A DNA stretch of 64,000 nucleotides. Origin: Symbiodinium natans (Eukaryota; Sar; Dinophyceae; Suessiales; Symbiodiniaceae). Every line of letters starts with the position of its first letter. The first letter of the stretch is position 1. A program made the position numbers and the translations under genes. Below, piece by piece: positions 22,369-33,177 of the stretch. The stretch is taken from the NCBI GenBank assembly GCA_905221605.1, contig CAJNDS010002558.1:227501-291500 (forward strand), read 5' to 3'. The notes under the pieces were generated by a model, which made no database searches, had not been told where the DNA came from, and worked only from the letters and a program-made list of their open reading frames with translations.

Positions 22369-23289
22369 TTAGGGCTTAGGGTTTAGGGTTTAGGGTTTAG
22401 GGCCGGCGGGCGTTCATAGGGTGCAGGGAGTCTGGGGTGTAGGGGGGTCTGGGGTTTATTTAGGGTTTAGGCTGTGGGGCTTTAGGGTGTAGCGGTTAAT
22501 TAGGGGTCGAGGGCGTGGGGGTTTTAAGTTTAGAGTTCCGAAAGCTTATGCCCTAAAACCTAGATCACTTTTGGGATCGCAAGCTCCGGGGTTCGTCCAT
22601 AATCGGATTGTGAGGTTTGTAGGGTTTGCAGGGCTCGTAGGTCGCCTCGCGGTTTGTGTTTTCTAGGGCTCTTAGGCTCGGCGTTGGTAGTTGGTGGAGA
22701 GAAGGCTTGCAGGATTTGTTAAACCCTAAACCCTAAACCCTAAACCCTAAACCCTAAACCCTAAACCCTAAACCGGGCCGCTGTGGTAGGGAATATAAGC
22801 TACGGTTCTCATTGGATTTATAGGGCTGCAATGTTTCGAAAGCTTCGGGGGGGGGGGGGGGGGGGGGGGGTGGGGGGAGGGGTTTTGGGTTTGGTTAGAG
22901 GGTTTAGGGGCTAGGGTATAACAGATTTGTGATTAAAGAGAAAGTCTAAGGGTTATCTATGTTTGTGCCACGTCAACGTTTCTAACGCTTCGGGGGGGGG
23001 GTGGGGGGGGGGGGTATAGAGAGAAGAAGATTAGATTCTTGATTCAAGAGACAGCTTGAAAGGGTTAAACCCTAAACCCTGAACCCTGAACCCTAAACAC
23101 CATGCGCGGCCCTAAACCCTAAACCCTAAACCCTAAACCCTAAACCCTAAACCCTAAACCCTAAACCCTAAACCCTAAACCCTAAACCCTAAACCCTAAA
23201 CCATTGATTTGGGCGTGTGCTGATCTAAAGATGCGGGTTTAGGGTTTAGGTTTAGGGTTTAGAGTTTAGGGTTGAAGGTTTAGGGTTCA

Positions 23290-23430
23290 GGGGTAGTTGC
23301 ATGGTCTCTTCACATGGTCCTTCACCTCCTTCAAAGGGCTCTGAAGTGTGTGCCCTTGGGCTGTATAGGGTAGGGGTATATGAGGGGTCCCCATTGCAAG
23401 GCCCATACTACGGGACCATGCAACTACCCT
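23290..23430. mobile_element. Family F6 palindromic element, uninterrupted copy (141 bp)
   Basis: GGGTAGTTGCATGGTC at the left is inverted at the right (GACCATGCAACTACCC). A secondary pair is TGAGGGGTCCCCATTGCAAGG with its left counterpart. Two further copies (41904-42111 and 44575-44792) carry telomere-type arrays inside. Confidence 0.7.
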
Positions 23431-24321
23431 GTGAGGTTTGGAGACTTCATGTGACAATTGACAGAGAATCGGAGCCCTAAATCTCATGAGCACCCGACTT
23501 TATATTCCTGAATCCCCAAAAGCCGTTCAGCCCCCCCCCCCCCCCAAACCAGCAACCCCCTAACCCTAAACATGGCCCCACCATTGGGGTTAGGGGATTA
23601 AGCTTGAGGGCTATCCCCAGTAGAGGGGGATGTTTGTGGGCCGAGCATCCTGTGCTTAGAAGAGGGTTTAGGGTTTAGGGTTTAGGGTATGAAGGGGGTT
23701 AAGCTTTTGTTTGTTGCTTCAGGGGCATAGGGTTTTGGCACTTTTGGGGGTCGAAAGGTCCCTTGCCAAGGCGCCACGAAGTAGTAGGCCCAAGGCCTAA
23801 GCTGCAGGGCAGCCGGACATCAGGCTTTCGTCACCGAAGCACCAGATACAGCACCAAGACCCATCTTAGGGTTTAGGGTTAGGGTTTAGGGTCGGCTGAA
23901 CCCAAAACCTTCCCTAAAGTTTCGACGTGGAGAATGCGTGTGGGGGCCCCGCGGCGCCCGCGGATTGGCTCGAAAATATTGACTACAGGATTTGCCTCAG
24001 GACACCCTTGCGCCCGAACGCCCCGGATGCCCTCAGCCCTCAGCGGCCCTCAGGCGCCTCGGTTACAAGACCAGCGTAAGGGCCTTAGACAACACTTCTG
24101 CCCGAAATCCTAGACTATCTACTCAGCCTTTCGGATTTAGGTCGCTGGGCTAAGGGACAACGAATCATGGAAGGGCGGTGGGGGCACCACCATGATCGCC
24201 TGCTTAGCACCCTGGACCCTACACCCTTAGACCCAAACCCTAAACAAAACCCCCAAAGTCCCCAACACCATAAACCCTAATGCCTACAACCCCGAAAACC
24301 CCCAGAAGCCCTAAAGCAAAA

Positions 24322-24421
24322 NNNNNNNNNNNNNNNNNNNNNNNNNNNNNNNNNNNNNNNNNNNNNNNNNNNNNNNNNNNNNNNNNNNNNNNNNNNNNNN
24401 NNNNNNNNNNNNNNNNNNNNN
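24322..24421. other. Assembly gap (100 N)
   Basis: Exactly 100 N between two A-rich ends. A round number usually marks a gap of unknown size. Any frame across it is meaningless. Confidence 0.98.
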
Positions 24422-24739
24422 AAAAAAAAAAAAGGTAGAAACTCTAGAAACCCTAAATCCAGAAAAGACCGAAAACCACCAACCTCCCCAGAACCCCTGA
24501 ATCCTGAAATGCCTGAAAAAACCCCAAGGAAGCTTCCTAGCTATCATATTCCTCCTACCCCACGAGGGTTACTAAAGGGAGTCCCAGCACTAATCGTCCT
24601 CAAACCAAGTTCCAACTTTTATGGAGTTTACTGGAAGGAAACCCTAAACCCTAAACCCCTAAACCCCTAAACCCTAAACCCTAAACCCTAAACCCTAAAC
24701 CCCTAAACCCTAAACCCCTAAGACAGCAGCCCGGCGGCT

Positions 24740-24827
24740 TTAGCCGCTGGATGTCTTCGGCCGTTCGCACCACTGCGCAGTCTACGCGGAGCTGGAAGCG
24801 TGCGAGGATCTGGAAGACTTCGCAGGC
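24740..24827 (-). other. Exon-like unique block (about 88 bp)
   Basis: On the minus strand the block follows CAGCCATCAG (AG|G) and is open: ACEVFQILARFQLRVDCAVV, then RTAEDIQRLKPPG. The downstream side runs into TTAGGGGTTTAGGG. C-rich repeat precedes and G-rich repeat follows in sense. Unassigned, but strongly protein-like. Confidence 0.35.
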
Positions 24828-25797
24828 CTGATGGCTGGGGTTTAGGGTTTAGGGTTTAGGGTTTAGGGTTTAGGGTTTAGGGTTTAGGGTTTAGGGTTTA
24901 GGGTTTAGGGTTTAGGGTTTAGGGTTTAGGGTTTAGGGCTCAGGATTCGACATGTTCCAGTCAATCTCCTCCATTCTGAAAGGGCCCCGCTTGTGTACTG
25001 AAGGCTTAGAGTTTTGGGGCCTAAGTAGGGTTCCGCAAACCCAGGGTGTAGGGCCAGGCCTTGGCAGATGGGGGAGGGAGGGTTGGGGGCTTAGTTGGGG
25101 GTTTAGGGCCCGGGGGCTTAGGGCTTGGGGGCTTAGGTGTTGTTGTTGGGGCTTAAGGCTTGGGAGCTAATGGGATTAACCCCAAACCCGAAACCAGAAA
25201 CCCTAAACCCGTTTTGGGTTTTTACCGGGGCTTTGGCTGTGCCCCAACGTATTCATACCCATGCCTTGTACAGGACTTTGAAAGGAACCATCGTAACTCT
25301 AACAGTAGGGTTTGGGGTTTAGGGTTTAGAGTTTAGGGTTTAGGGCACTTGAAGACGCACAAAGTGCCTTCAAACCTCCCAAACTGCCAAGATGAAACAA
25401 AACCCAAACCCCTAAACCCCCACCCAAACCCCGCCTGCCAACCCCAAACCGCAAGCCCCCCAAACCCACACAAAGCCTAAACTCTCCCGCCCCAAGCCCT
25501 AAACCCCAAACCCTAAACCCCAGACCCAAAGCCCAAATCCTAAACTCTGGACACCAAACCCTAAACCCCAAACCGCAGACCTCAAACCCCAAAGGCCAAA
25601 TCCCAAAACCACAAGCCTTTCCCCTAACCCCCAAACCCTAAACCCCAAACACTAATTCCTAAACCCGAAACTCTAAAACCCAAACCCTAAACCCTAAACC
25701 CTAAACCCTAAACCCTAAACCCTAAACCCTAAACCCTAAACCCTAAACCCTAAACCCTAAACCCTAAACCCTAAACCCTAAACCCCCAAACCCCAAA

Positions 25798-25876
25798 CCC
25801 CAAACAAGTCTGTGGCAGCGGCGTCTAAGGCTTCGGAGTCGGTGACAGCGCCGGTAATGAGGATGCGGGGCCTTTG
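25798..25876 (-). other. Exon-like unique block (about 78 bp)
   Basis: On the minus strand it follows TTCACGCCGAG (AG|G) and reads RPRILITGAVTDSEALDAAA, then TDLFG, to a GTTTGGGG donor-like junction. The right neighbour is a TTTAGGG array (C-rich in sense). A short ITG-containing beta-strand-like segment is visible, but no family can be assigned. Confidence 0.33.
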
Positions 25877-26264
25877 CCTCGGCGTGAAGTGACTTAGGGT
25901 TTAGGGTTTAGGGTTTAGGATTTAGGGTTAGGGTTTAGGGTTTAGGGTTCAGGCTTGGTTAGGGTCAGGGTTAGGCTTTAGAGATGGTCTAGGCTTATGG
26001 TTTAGGGGGTTTTAGGGCTAGGCTGGTTTAAGGTTTTAGGGTTTAGGATGGTCTAGGGCATAGGAGGGTATAGGAGCCACTCTGCTGTGTGTTCAGGGCC
26101 TAGATGGCCTAGTGCCCGAAGATATGAAGAAGGCGTTTCTTTCCATTTACAAAAGGCGTTTCATGAATAACAAAGGGGAACGCCCAACCCGCAACCAAAG
26201 GGACAAGCATGCTGCTACTGAGCATACCAGCTTTGGGGTCGCACCAGAAAACACTAAAACCTAA

Positions 26265-26450
26265 ACCCTGAGCCCTGAGCCCTAAGCCCTAAGCCCTAAG
26301 CCCTGAGCCCTAAGCCCTAAGCCCTAAGGCCTAAGCCCTAAGCCCTAAGCCCTAAGCCCTAAGCCCTAAACCCTGAGCCCTGAGCCCTAAGCCCTAAGCC
26401 CTAAGCCCTAAGCCCTAAGCCCTAAGCCCTAAGCCCTAAGCCCTAAACCA
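26265..26450 (-). repeat. 7-bp variant array CCCTAAG
   Basis: About 26 units of CCCTAAG with interspersed CCCTGAG. It is a clean switch from the canonical CCCTAAA used in neighbouring arrays. Confidence 0.85.
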
Positions 26451-26482
26451 AACCCCAAACCCCCAAACCCTAAACCCTAAAT

Positions 26483-26719
26483 CGCACTACCAGACGGGCG
26501 GCAAATGAGCTGGTTGCCAAACGCTATCGGCATACCGGATTTTCTTCAGCGGAACCTGGACAAAGTTCAGCCGTATCGAAACCCTCAGGCTCTAAGGACT
26601 CTTTTTTGAAAGCTGTTGGGCCCAAACAGGCCTTACAATATGGGTTTTTGGGCTGTTTTGAGCCTCAGGGAGAGACATCAGCACTGCATCCAACAGGGTT
26701 CGAAACCCGCAAACTCTGA
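26483..26719 (+). other. 78-codon open block without ATG
   Basis: Frame open from just after a CCCTAAA array to a TGA at 26717. It begins RTTRRAANELVAKRYRHTGF, and a second + frame is also open for about 40 codons (LPDGRQMSWLPNAIGIPDF). The part at about 26618-26665 (GGGCCCAAACAGGCCTTACA...) recurs near 13550-13600, so at least that part is a dispersed repeat. Could be an exon or a repeat fragment. Confidence 0.25.
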
Positions 26720-27909
26720 ACCCAAAATTCGAACAAGGCTCGGAGGATGGCTTGAAAAATAGGGCACCTCTTTCTAACCCTAAACCCTAAACCCTAAACC
26801 CTAAACCCTAAACTCATGGGGCTCATCGAACTCAACCTTCAAAAACAACCAACAGACAACAGACAGCAAACAACTGACAAGTATCGGAAACCTCGAAAAC
26901 CTGAACTTAAACCCCAAAAGCCCTGAGCCCGGGGGCAAAGGGCTTAGAATTTAGGATTTGGGGTTTGTAAACGTTTAGGGTTTTAGGACCGCTGAGGTGA
27001 ATCCCCCGCACCCTAAACCCTAAACCCTAAACCCTAAACCCTAAACCCTAAACCCTAAACCCTAAACCCTCAGCCCTAGTAGGGCAGTAGGGCAGAGTGC
27101 GGGAGCCTTGCACCGCTGGAGCATGGTCACCACTACCTGCCGCGCAGCGTAAAATGGGGGGGGGGGGGGGGCATAAAAGTGTAACTAATACAGTTTAGGG
27201 TTTAGGGTTTAGGGTTTAGGGTTTAGGGTTTAGGGTTTAGGGTTTAGGGTTTAGGGTTTCGGGTTTAGAGTTTAGGGTATATATAGGGACCTTAAGGAAG
27301 TACTATTAAGAAGTTAGAGTAGTACATTGCAGAATGCCGGTGGGGGGGGGGGGGGGGGGTTTGAGGGCTTCGGCTAGGGTTCAGGTTTTTCAGGGTTTAG
27401 GTTGCTCCTTTGAGTTTAGGAGTTCAGGTTGTAATTTGGTTTAGGATTTGAGGGTCAGGCCGTGCAGCGGGTGTGATACGTCCAGGCCCTACGCCTAGGA
27501 CCCGTAGCCCCAAGACGACATCCCCCCAAGGCTTTGCACTGGGGTGTTAGGGTTTTGGGTTTTGGGTTACGGGTTTTGCGGTGTAGGGTTTGGGGTTTAG
27601 GGTTTAGGGTCTAGCGTTTGGGATTTAGGATTTAGAGCTGAGCACATGGACCTCTTCTTTCTGCTCTGGGCGGGAGAAGCGTGACATCGTCAACGAAAGC
27701 AGCTCGTCACCTTAACAAAGGGTCGGCTGGCGGGCTTACGGTTCAGGGTTCAGGGGTTAGGTTTTGGGTTTAAGTTTAGTACTCACTGGCTCGTGGTGAA
27801 GAATCTTTGAAGGAGGTACAGTACCCTAAATGACACTACGATGAGCTTGTAAGAATTCAAAGAGGCGCTACGACGAACTGAGATTATCATAAACTCGAGT
27901 GAGAGCTAG

Positions 27910-27956
27910 TTGGAGGTTCATGGTACGCATGAACCAATTTGTCATCAACCTCCAAG
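27910..27956. mobile_element. Family F1 palindrome, 47-bp internally deleted copy
   Basis: Only the two termini remain: TTGGAGGTTCATGGTACGCA and a right end ATCAACCTCCAAG, with a short loop. It is a typical deletion derivative of the longer F1 element. Confidence 0.65.
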
Positions 27957-28410
27957 TACTTGTTTGGGGTTCAGGGTTTGGAGTTCGGTTGGTTTTTATA
28001 CCCTACTTTGGAGTAGACCACATACTTTTTAGGCATAAGTAGCTATACAAGGAATGCAGGACCAAAAAAACATTCATGTATAGCACTCAAAAACCCTAGA
28101 CCCTAAACCCTAAACCCTAAACCCTAAACCCTAGACCCTAAACCCTAAACCCTAAACCCTAAACCCAACCCAGTATAGGGGGGGGGGGGGGGGGGGGGGG
28201 TGAAAATCGATGGAGGCAGATCACGGAGCCGTTCCTCGGCCTGGGGATTTGGGGCTCAGGAAGGCCCCTAAACCCTAAACCCTAAACCCTAAACCCGAAA
28301 CCCTAAACCCTAAACCCTAAACGCTACAAAGATGAGGATCCTCCCAAGAATCGAGGTGCTTAGGGCACTAATGGCTTGAGGTTTGAGGAGTTAGGGGTTT
28401 CGGGTGCTAA

Positions 28411-28597
28411 ACCCTAAACCCTAAACCCTAAACCCTAAACCCTAAACCCTAAACCCTAAACCCTAAACCCTAAACCCTAAACCCTAAACCCTAAACCCTA
28501 AACCCTAAACCCTAAACCCTAAACCCTAAACCCTAAACCCTAAACCCTAAACCCTAAACCCTAAACCCTAAACCCTAACCCTAAACCCTAAACCCTA
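28411..28597 (-). repeat. CCCTAAA array, about 26 units
   Basis: Essentially perfect apart from one shortened unit. It ends at a CCCTAGGG inversion point near 28594-28601, after which the sequence turns G-rich. Confidence 0.9.
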
Positions 28598-28621
28598 GGG
28601 TTTCGGGGTTTTGTTGGGGCC

Positions 28622-28712
28622 AAGGTGCGGAGCCAAACATAAGCCGCCTTGACATCCTCCATACTGATGCCATAGTTGGCGAGGATCCTGTCTTTGCAGG
28701 GCTTGTGTCTGT
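28622..28712 (-). other. Exon-like unique block (about 90 bp)
   Basis: On the minus strand GGATCTTCACAG precedes an open frame (HKPCKDRILANYGISMEDVK, then AAYVWLRTLA). C-rich repeat lies upstream and G-rich repeat downstream in sense. The amino-acid pattern is that of a soluble helical protein. Unassigned. Confidence 0.35.
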
Positions 28713-29161
28713 GAAGATCCCCAGGCTTCGGGTTTAGGGTTTGGGTTTGGGGTTTAGGGTTTAGGGTTTAGGGTTTAGGGTTTAGGGTTTAGGGTTTAGG
28801 GTTTAGGGTTTAGGGTTTAGGGTTTAGGGTTTAGGGCAACCTAACGAAAATGCTGCTTGTTTCGAGCATCCAGGACTTTACAAGGAAGGTCTCCCAAAAA
28901 TGAAGGGAAGCTGAGAGTCCATTGGGAGATTCGCAGTTTTGTAGTTAGGGGCCCCAACGTCCTTAGGGTTTAGGGTTTAGGGTTTAGGGTTTAGGGTTTA
29001 GGGTTTCGGGCTGAGCCTTACGCCTTACGCCAGGCTACAACCCGTTTTCGGATGACCTCCAGCCCGTCTTGCGACTGCACCGAAACCACGAACCTTGCCT
29101 GTAAACCTAAACCTATGCCGAAGCAGGGTTTGTTTGTTGCGGGCCCTCTCTCTCTCCCTCT

Positions 29162-29192
<31 letters not shown>

Positions 29193-29313
29193 GTAAGGAG
29201 CTTCCCGTAAAGGACTGGAGCCGATTTTTTTTTTTTTTTGTTGTGTGTGTGTGTGTGTGTGTGGCTGGGGTCTCTTGTCTACAGCCATCACCGGGGATGT
29301 TTTTTTGACAGTA

Positions 29314-29453
29314 CTTGGAGGTTCATGGTGCTTATGAACCAATTATAACTGTACTTATAACTGTACTTACAACCATATTAGGGCACTTAAGGGGCTTACA
29401 ATTGGGTTGCAAGTACAGTTTTGATTGGTTAATGAGTACCATGAACCTCCAAG
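29314..29453. mobile_element. Family F1 palindromic element, full copy
   Basis: Termini CTTGGAGGTTCATGGTGC and GTACCATGAACCTCCAAG. The interior has two AACTGTACTTATAAC units, the ATATTAGGGCACTTAAGGGG box and AAGTACAGTTTTGATTGG. It sits at the left edge of the AT-rich island. Confidence 0.75.
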
Positions 29454-29489
29454 CAAAGCCTTTCGTCACATCAACTCCGTCCTTTTTGT

Positions 29490-30080
29490 CTGGTCTCAAC
29501 CCCACCTGTTATTTGTCTAAAATATTTGTAAATTATTCATCAGAACACATCAAAAATATTTAAAACATGTTCAAAATACATGATGTTTATTACATAAATC
29601 ATTCAATGCATGTTTTTGTTAAACATGTGTTGTTAATTAAAAATGATTGTTATATAAATGCAAAACATGATATAATATTAGCATGAGTTATGGTTTAATT
29701 TATGATTTAAATTTATCATTATTCAAAGGTAAATTAGATGGAAATAAATTAACTGAATTAATGTATAATAAAAAATTTATTGAATGATTCAAAATACAAT
29801 GATGATACAATGTGTGTGTGCATGATTTTGCATTGTTTTAGAAAAATTATGTTGTAAAAAAATTGACATTATTTTTCAAAAAATCACAAACATGAAAAAA
29901 AGATTGCAGCACATAGAACCAACAACAAACCGCACATTGCTCACATTACATACCACACATGTAGGACATAGAGTTGTTACATGATATCATAATTATATGG
30001 AATGTGAGGAAGTGATCTAAAGTTGCCTTAAATGCAATTCAATTTATAAGAAACGTTTCAGAATTCCGACTAATTTAAAG
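29490..30080. other. AT-rich island (about 600 bp)
   Basis: Base composition changes abruptly to mostly A/T (AAATTATTC, TTAATTAAAAATG, ATAAAAAATTTATTG), unlike anything else in the window. It contains no telomere heptamer. One small frame, 29683-29787 (+), runs from ATG to TGA with 34 codons nearly all ending in A or T (includes LNLSLFKGKLDGNKLTELMY). It may derive from an organelle or another AT-rich genome, or be an old AT-rich repeat. No gene is recognised. Confidence 0.55.
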
Positions 30081-30328
30081 CACCTCTTCAATCTCAAAGC
30101 CCCTGTCCAAGTCCCTAAACCCACCCTGCCTGAACCCTGTAAACCCTAAACCCTAAACCCCCTAAACCCTGACCCTACAAGCTGGAATAAACTGAAGCGC
30201 CCTTTTGTTTCTTTTCCTTCTTCTTCTTCTCCCTAAAGCCTACGTAAACCCTAAACCCTGAACCCTAAACGCTAGACCTAACCCCTCTTCTTCTTCTCCT
30301 CCTTGTTCTTATCTCTTCTTCTGTTCTT

Positions 30329-30441
30329 CTAGGCTGCCCAGTAACCAAGGCTTAAAAAGGGTGCCCTTTTTTGCTTAAAGGGGTTTATAAGGGAACCTAA
30401 ACCCCCCAAAAAGGGTTTAAGGGTACTACTGGGCATCCTAG
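30329..30441. mobile_element. Family F3 palindromic element (113 bp)
   Basis: The outer arms CTAGGCTGCCCAGTA and TACTGGGCATCCTAG pair. The core is GTGCCCTTTTTTGCTTAAAG with TTTATAAGGGAACC. The pairing arms differ from other F3 copies while the core is shared. Confidence 0.6.
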
Positions 30442-30879
30442 TCTTCTTGTTGTCTTCCTCTTCTTCTCCTTTACCCCCTGAAGGGGGGCGGCCGAGGCCA
30501 GCTAGAGCCTGGGCACTCTTCAGGGTTTAGGGTTGAGGGTCTCGGTTGTAGGGTGTAGGGTTTAGGGTTTAGGGCTTAGGGTTTAGAGGTTAGGGTTTAG
30601 GGTCTAGGGTTTGGGGTTAGGGGCTTCGGACCCCTCCTCTATATGGTCTCTGCAACTGGGTCTCCTATGTCGGTGGCAGCTACGGTCCCGTCATGCCGAT
30701 GTCAATATATGGGGGGCTTTTTTGAACAGAAGGGACCCCCCAATAATAGACCCCCCAAATCGTAGGATCCCCTTATAGTTATAGGACCCCAATAAAGTGC
30801 CCCGAAGTTCAGAATCCCCCAAAGGTCAATTGCGTGACGGACCCGACGTCGTTGATGGCTCGGTGTAGGGCTTGATCAT

Positions 30880-30995
30880 CTTGGAGGTTCATGGTACTTA
30901 TAACCCAAGTATTACTGTTCTTATAAGAGAAGCCCCTTAAGTGCACCAATATGGTTGTAAGTACAGCTATAACTGGTTGGTAAGTACCATGAACC
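30880..30995. mobile_element. Family F1 palindrome with asymmetric end
   Basis: The left terminus is the usual CTTGGAGGTTCATGGTAC. The right arm stops at ACCATGAAC, followed by unique CGCAGAAAGC, so the CTCCAAG part is missing on that side. On the minus strand this places TTTCTGCG|GTTCATGG at the start and CTCCAAG| at the end. The flanking DNA is open on that strand (PAHGGSQHAF before, DQALHRAINDVGSVTQLT after), in matching phase when the element is removed from GT to AG. Confidence 0.6.
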
Positions 30996-31699
30996 GCAGA
31001 AAGCATGCTGGGATCCTCCGTGCGCTGGGCCGTGGTCTTCTACTGTGGAGTTGTGACGTCCCCACTTTAAGTTCACAGCGGAATGCTTGTTAGAGTAGCG
31101 TTCCAGGACGGGCTATTAGGCCCTATAACCCCTGAAAAAGGCCCCTTGTAGGGTTGCTTATTGGGATTATAGGGCTTAATAGCCCATCCTGGTTGTGGAC
31201 CCCCTGAACCAACCATGGAGAAGGTTGCTTGTTGGGGGGGGGGGGGGGGGGAATCAAGGTTTTTTTTTTTTTTTTTTGCGGCGGGACGTCCTCTGCCAAC
31301 AAAGTGACAAAGCTTTGAGTTTCTACTGTTTGCGTCAGAACCCCAAATGAAAAATAATATTCCCCCTATATTACCCTGAATAAAGAAGAGTATTTTGTGT
31401 CTTTTCGGGGTTCTTAAGCAATTCGTAGGTTTTGAGCCTGCAGGCGTGTTCATCGCGTTGATCTGGGGCACTCGGAGCTGTCGTGCGGCGGCCACGCCTG
31501 CTTCCCTGATGTTTAGGGTTTAGGGTTTAGGGTTTAGGGTTTAGGGTTTAGGGTTTAGGGTTTAGGGCTTAGGGCTTAGGGTGCAACAAAAGGCACGTGC
31601 CTGTGCGCACGCCCTGGCCGAACACAAGAGGCTGCATCCCACTCAAGGAATCTGGGGGAGGCCTCCGACTTGCGGCCAAAATTCGCAACAGGAGCGGAG

Positions 31700-31880
31700 C
31701 CCCCTGTCTCTCTTTCATTCTCTCTGCCTCTCTCTCCCGCTCTCTCCCTGTCTCTGCCTCTCTCTCCCGCTCTCTCCCTCTCTCTGCCTCTCTCTCCCGC
31801 TCTCTCCCTCTCTCTCCCTCTCTCTCCCTCTCTCTCCCTCTCTCTCTCTCTCTTCCTCTATCTCCCTCCCTCCCTCTCTC
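31700..31880 (+). repeat. CTCTCTCC microsatellite
   Basis: Pyrimidine-only DNA made of CTCTCTCCCGCT and CTCTCTCCCT units. It gives Leu/Ser/Pro-rich open frames in all three + registers. These are low-complexity artefacts. Confidence 0.85.
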
Positions 31881-32444
31881 CCTCGCCTTTCCTTTCTCTC
31901 TCGGCAGTCTCGCGCTCGCTCTCTCGACCTCGCCCTCGCGCTCGCTCCCTACGTGCGTGTAGATTCAGGGTTCCATAAGTGTTTCGGGTCCAGGGTCATG
32001 ACCTGAACTCTAAACCCTAACTCCCATCCTTCAAAAAAAACGGGGGGCGTGGGGGGGCTAGGCCTTTGTACTAGACGCCTCTAAAGCACCCAAGATTCCC
32101 AAAATGAGATCATGTGCCCTCATGTCAGTATTGAGGGTTCACTTTCGGGCTGAGGGTGGACCGCTTAGGGCAGACAAGCATCTGTTTCTGCTGCGCCGTC
32201 CACACAGTGGGTATCTGGGCGATATCTTCGTCGGTGAGTGGGATGAACCCATCGCAGTGCATTGGTACCTGATGGGTTGGTTTAGGGTTTAGGGTTCCGG
32301 GTTTAGGGTTTGGGGTTTAGGGTTTAGGGTTTAGGGTTTAGGGCTTAGGGCCTAAAGTTTAGGGTTTAGGGTTTAGGGCTTGCAGAGTGAAGGGATTGGG
32401 GATTGTCGAGTTTAGGATTCAGGGTTTAGGATTTAAGGTTTAGG

Positions 32445-32540
32445 TTGGGATCTTCCCCCTTAGACGAACAGCCCTTAATAGGGATTCTAGAACCCCCTGC
32501 TACAATCACAAGGAACCCCAAGGCCAAGGGCTGATAGAGT
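32445..32540. mobile_element. Family F2 palindrome, decayed copy
   Basis: The left arm TTGGGATCTTCCCCCTTAGA is clear. The right arm is replaced by a weakly matching GGCTGATAGAGTG. The AACAGCCCTTAATAGGGATTC block matches other F2 copies. Confidence 0.5.
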
Positions 32541-33088
32541 GTAGAAAATTAGGGATTGTCGAGTTGTTTAAGGTTCAGATGGTTCAGTGTTGGGGTTTAG
32601 GGTTTATGGGGTTTAGGGGTTCAGGGGTTCAGGGGTTCAGGGTTCAGGGTTCAGGGGTGCAGGTTTTAGGGTTTGAGGCTTAAGGAGTGTGGCGTTTAAA
32701 CCCTGAATGCTAAACACTAAACCCTAAACCCTCAACCCTAAACCCTGTTTAGCCCCTGAGCCAAGTTGCCGTGGAAACTCTGTTTTTGAAGGCCGTAACA
32801 ATCTCCCCGGCACACCACCTTGCATCGCAGGGGGATGGCGTAAACTACACCCTGAGGCACCCTAAACCCTAAACCTAAATGCTAAACCCTAAACCTTAAA
32901 CCCTAAACCCCAAAAACCCTAAACCCTACACCCTAATCCTACAGCCCGCAACCCCAGTTGCCTCCTGGCTTAAGGTTCAGGGTTTACGGTCCTAGGGGCT
33001 GCTGGGCTTGGGGTTTGGGGTTTGGGGTTTAGAGTTTAGGGTTTAGGGTTTAGGGTTTAGGGTTTTGGGTTTGGGGATTTACTCTCTG

Positions 33089-33177
33089 CTTGGAGGTTCG
33101 TGGTACTTATTTACCTACTCGAACTGTACTTATAGCGGTTTAGGGTTTGAGGCTTTCAGGGTTTAGGGTCCTCCAAG
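33089..33177. mobile_element. Family F1 palindrome interrupted by G-rich telomeric DNA
   Basis: The left arm CTTGGAGGTTCGTGGTACTT and the beginning of the F1 interior (AACTGTACTTATAG) are present. The sequence then changes to GGTTTAGGGTTTGAGG...TTTAGGGT (about 33138-33169) and resumes at the F1 terminus CCTCCAAG. The element is therefore interrupted or repaired with telomere-type DNA in G-rich orientation. Confidence 0.6.

Larger units (their letters stand above)
18529..24321. repeat. Telomere-like mosaic
   Basis: Arrays: 19335-19410, 19520-19590, 20604-20695, 20722-20757, 22722-22775, 23110-23202. Unique stretches: 18540-18900 (no recognisable gene), 19595-20210 (see the minus-strand open block), 21400-21590, 21780-22080 (AT-rich with a TA/GATA microsatellite near 21972-22004), and 23700-24200 (GC-rich, open in several frames, unassigned). 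Poly-G runs lie near 22849-22870 and 22992-23012. A C run lies at 23532-23545. Confidence 0.6.
24422..29313. repeat. Telomere-like mosaic
   Basis: Arrays: 24653-24720, 24837-24938, 25684-25786, 25893-25950, 27010-27070, 27192-27262, 28090-28165, 28411-28597 (about 26 CCCTAAA units), 28731-28837, 28966-29008. Degenerate C-rich DNA at 25380-25680 resembles a 102-codon minus frame that is only repeat. A CCCTAAG array lies at 26265-26450. Poly-G runs lie at 27157-27171, 27341-27359 and 28178-28200. An AGAAGAA tract and GT microsatellite lie at 29145-29263. No complete gene. Confidence 0.6.

Noticed and set aside
24311-24547. Minus frame crossing the N gap
   Set aside because: Includes undefined residues; no evidence.
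25326-25634. 102-codon minus frame of GFRVWGLGF type
   Set aside because: Degenerate telomere-like DNA read as protein; the same pattern occurs at 4407-4670, 14475-14900 and 37817-38122.
31581-32006. Three overlapping Ser/Leu/Pro-rich plus frames
   Set aside because: Artefact of the CTCTCTCC microsatellite.
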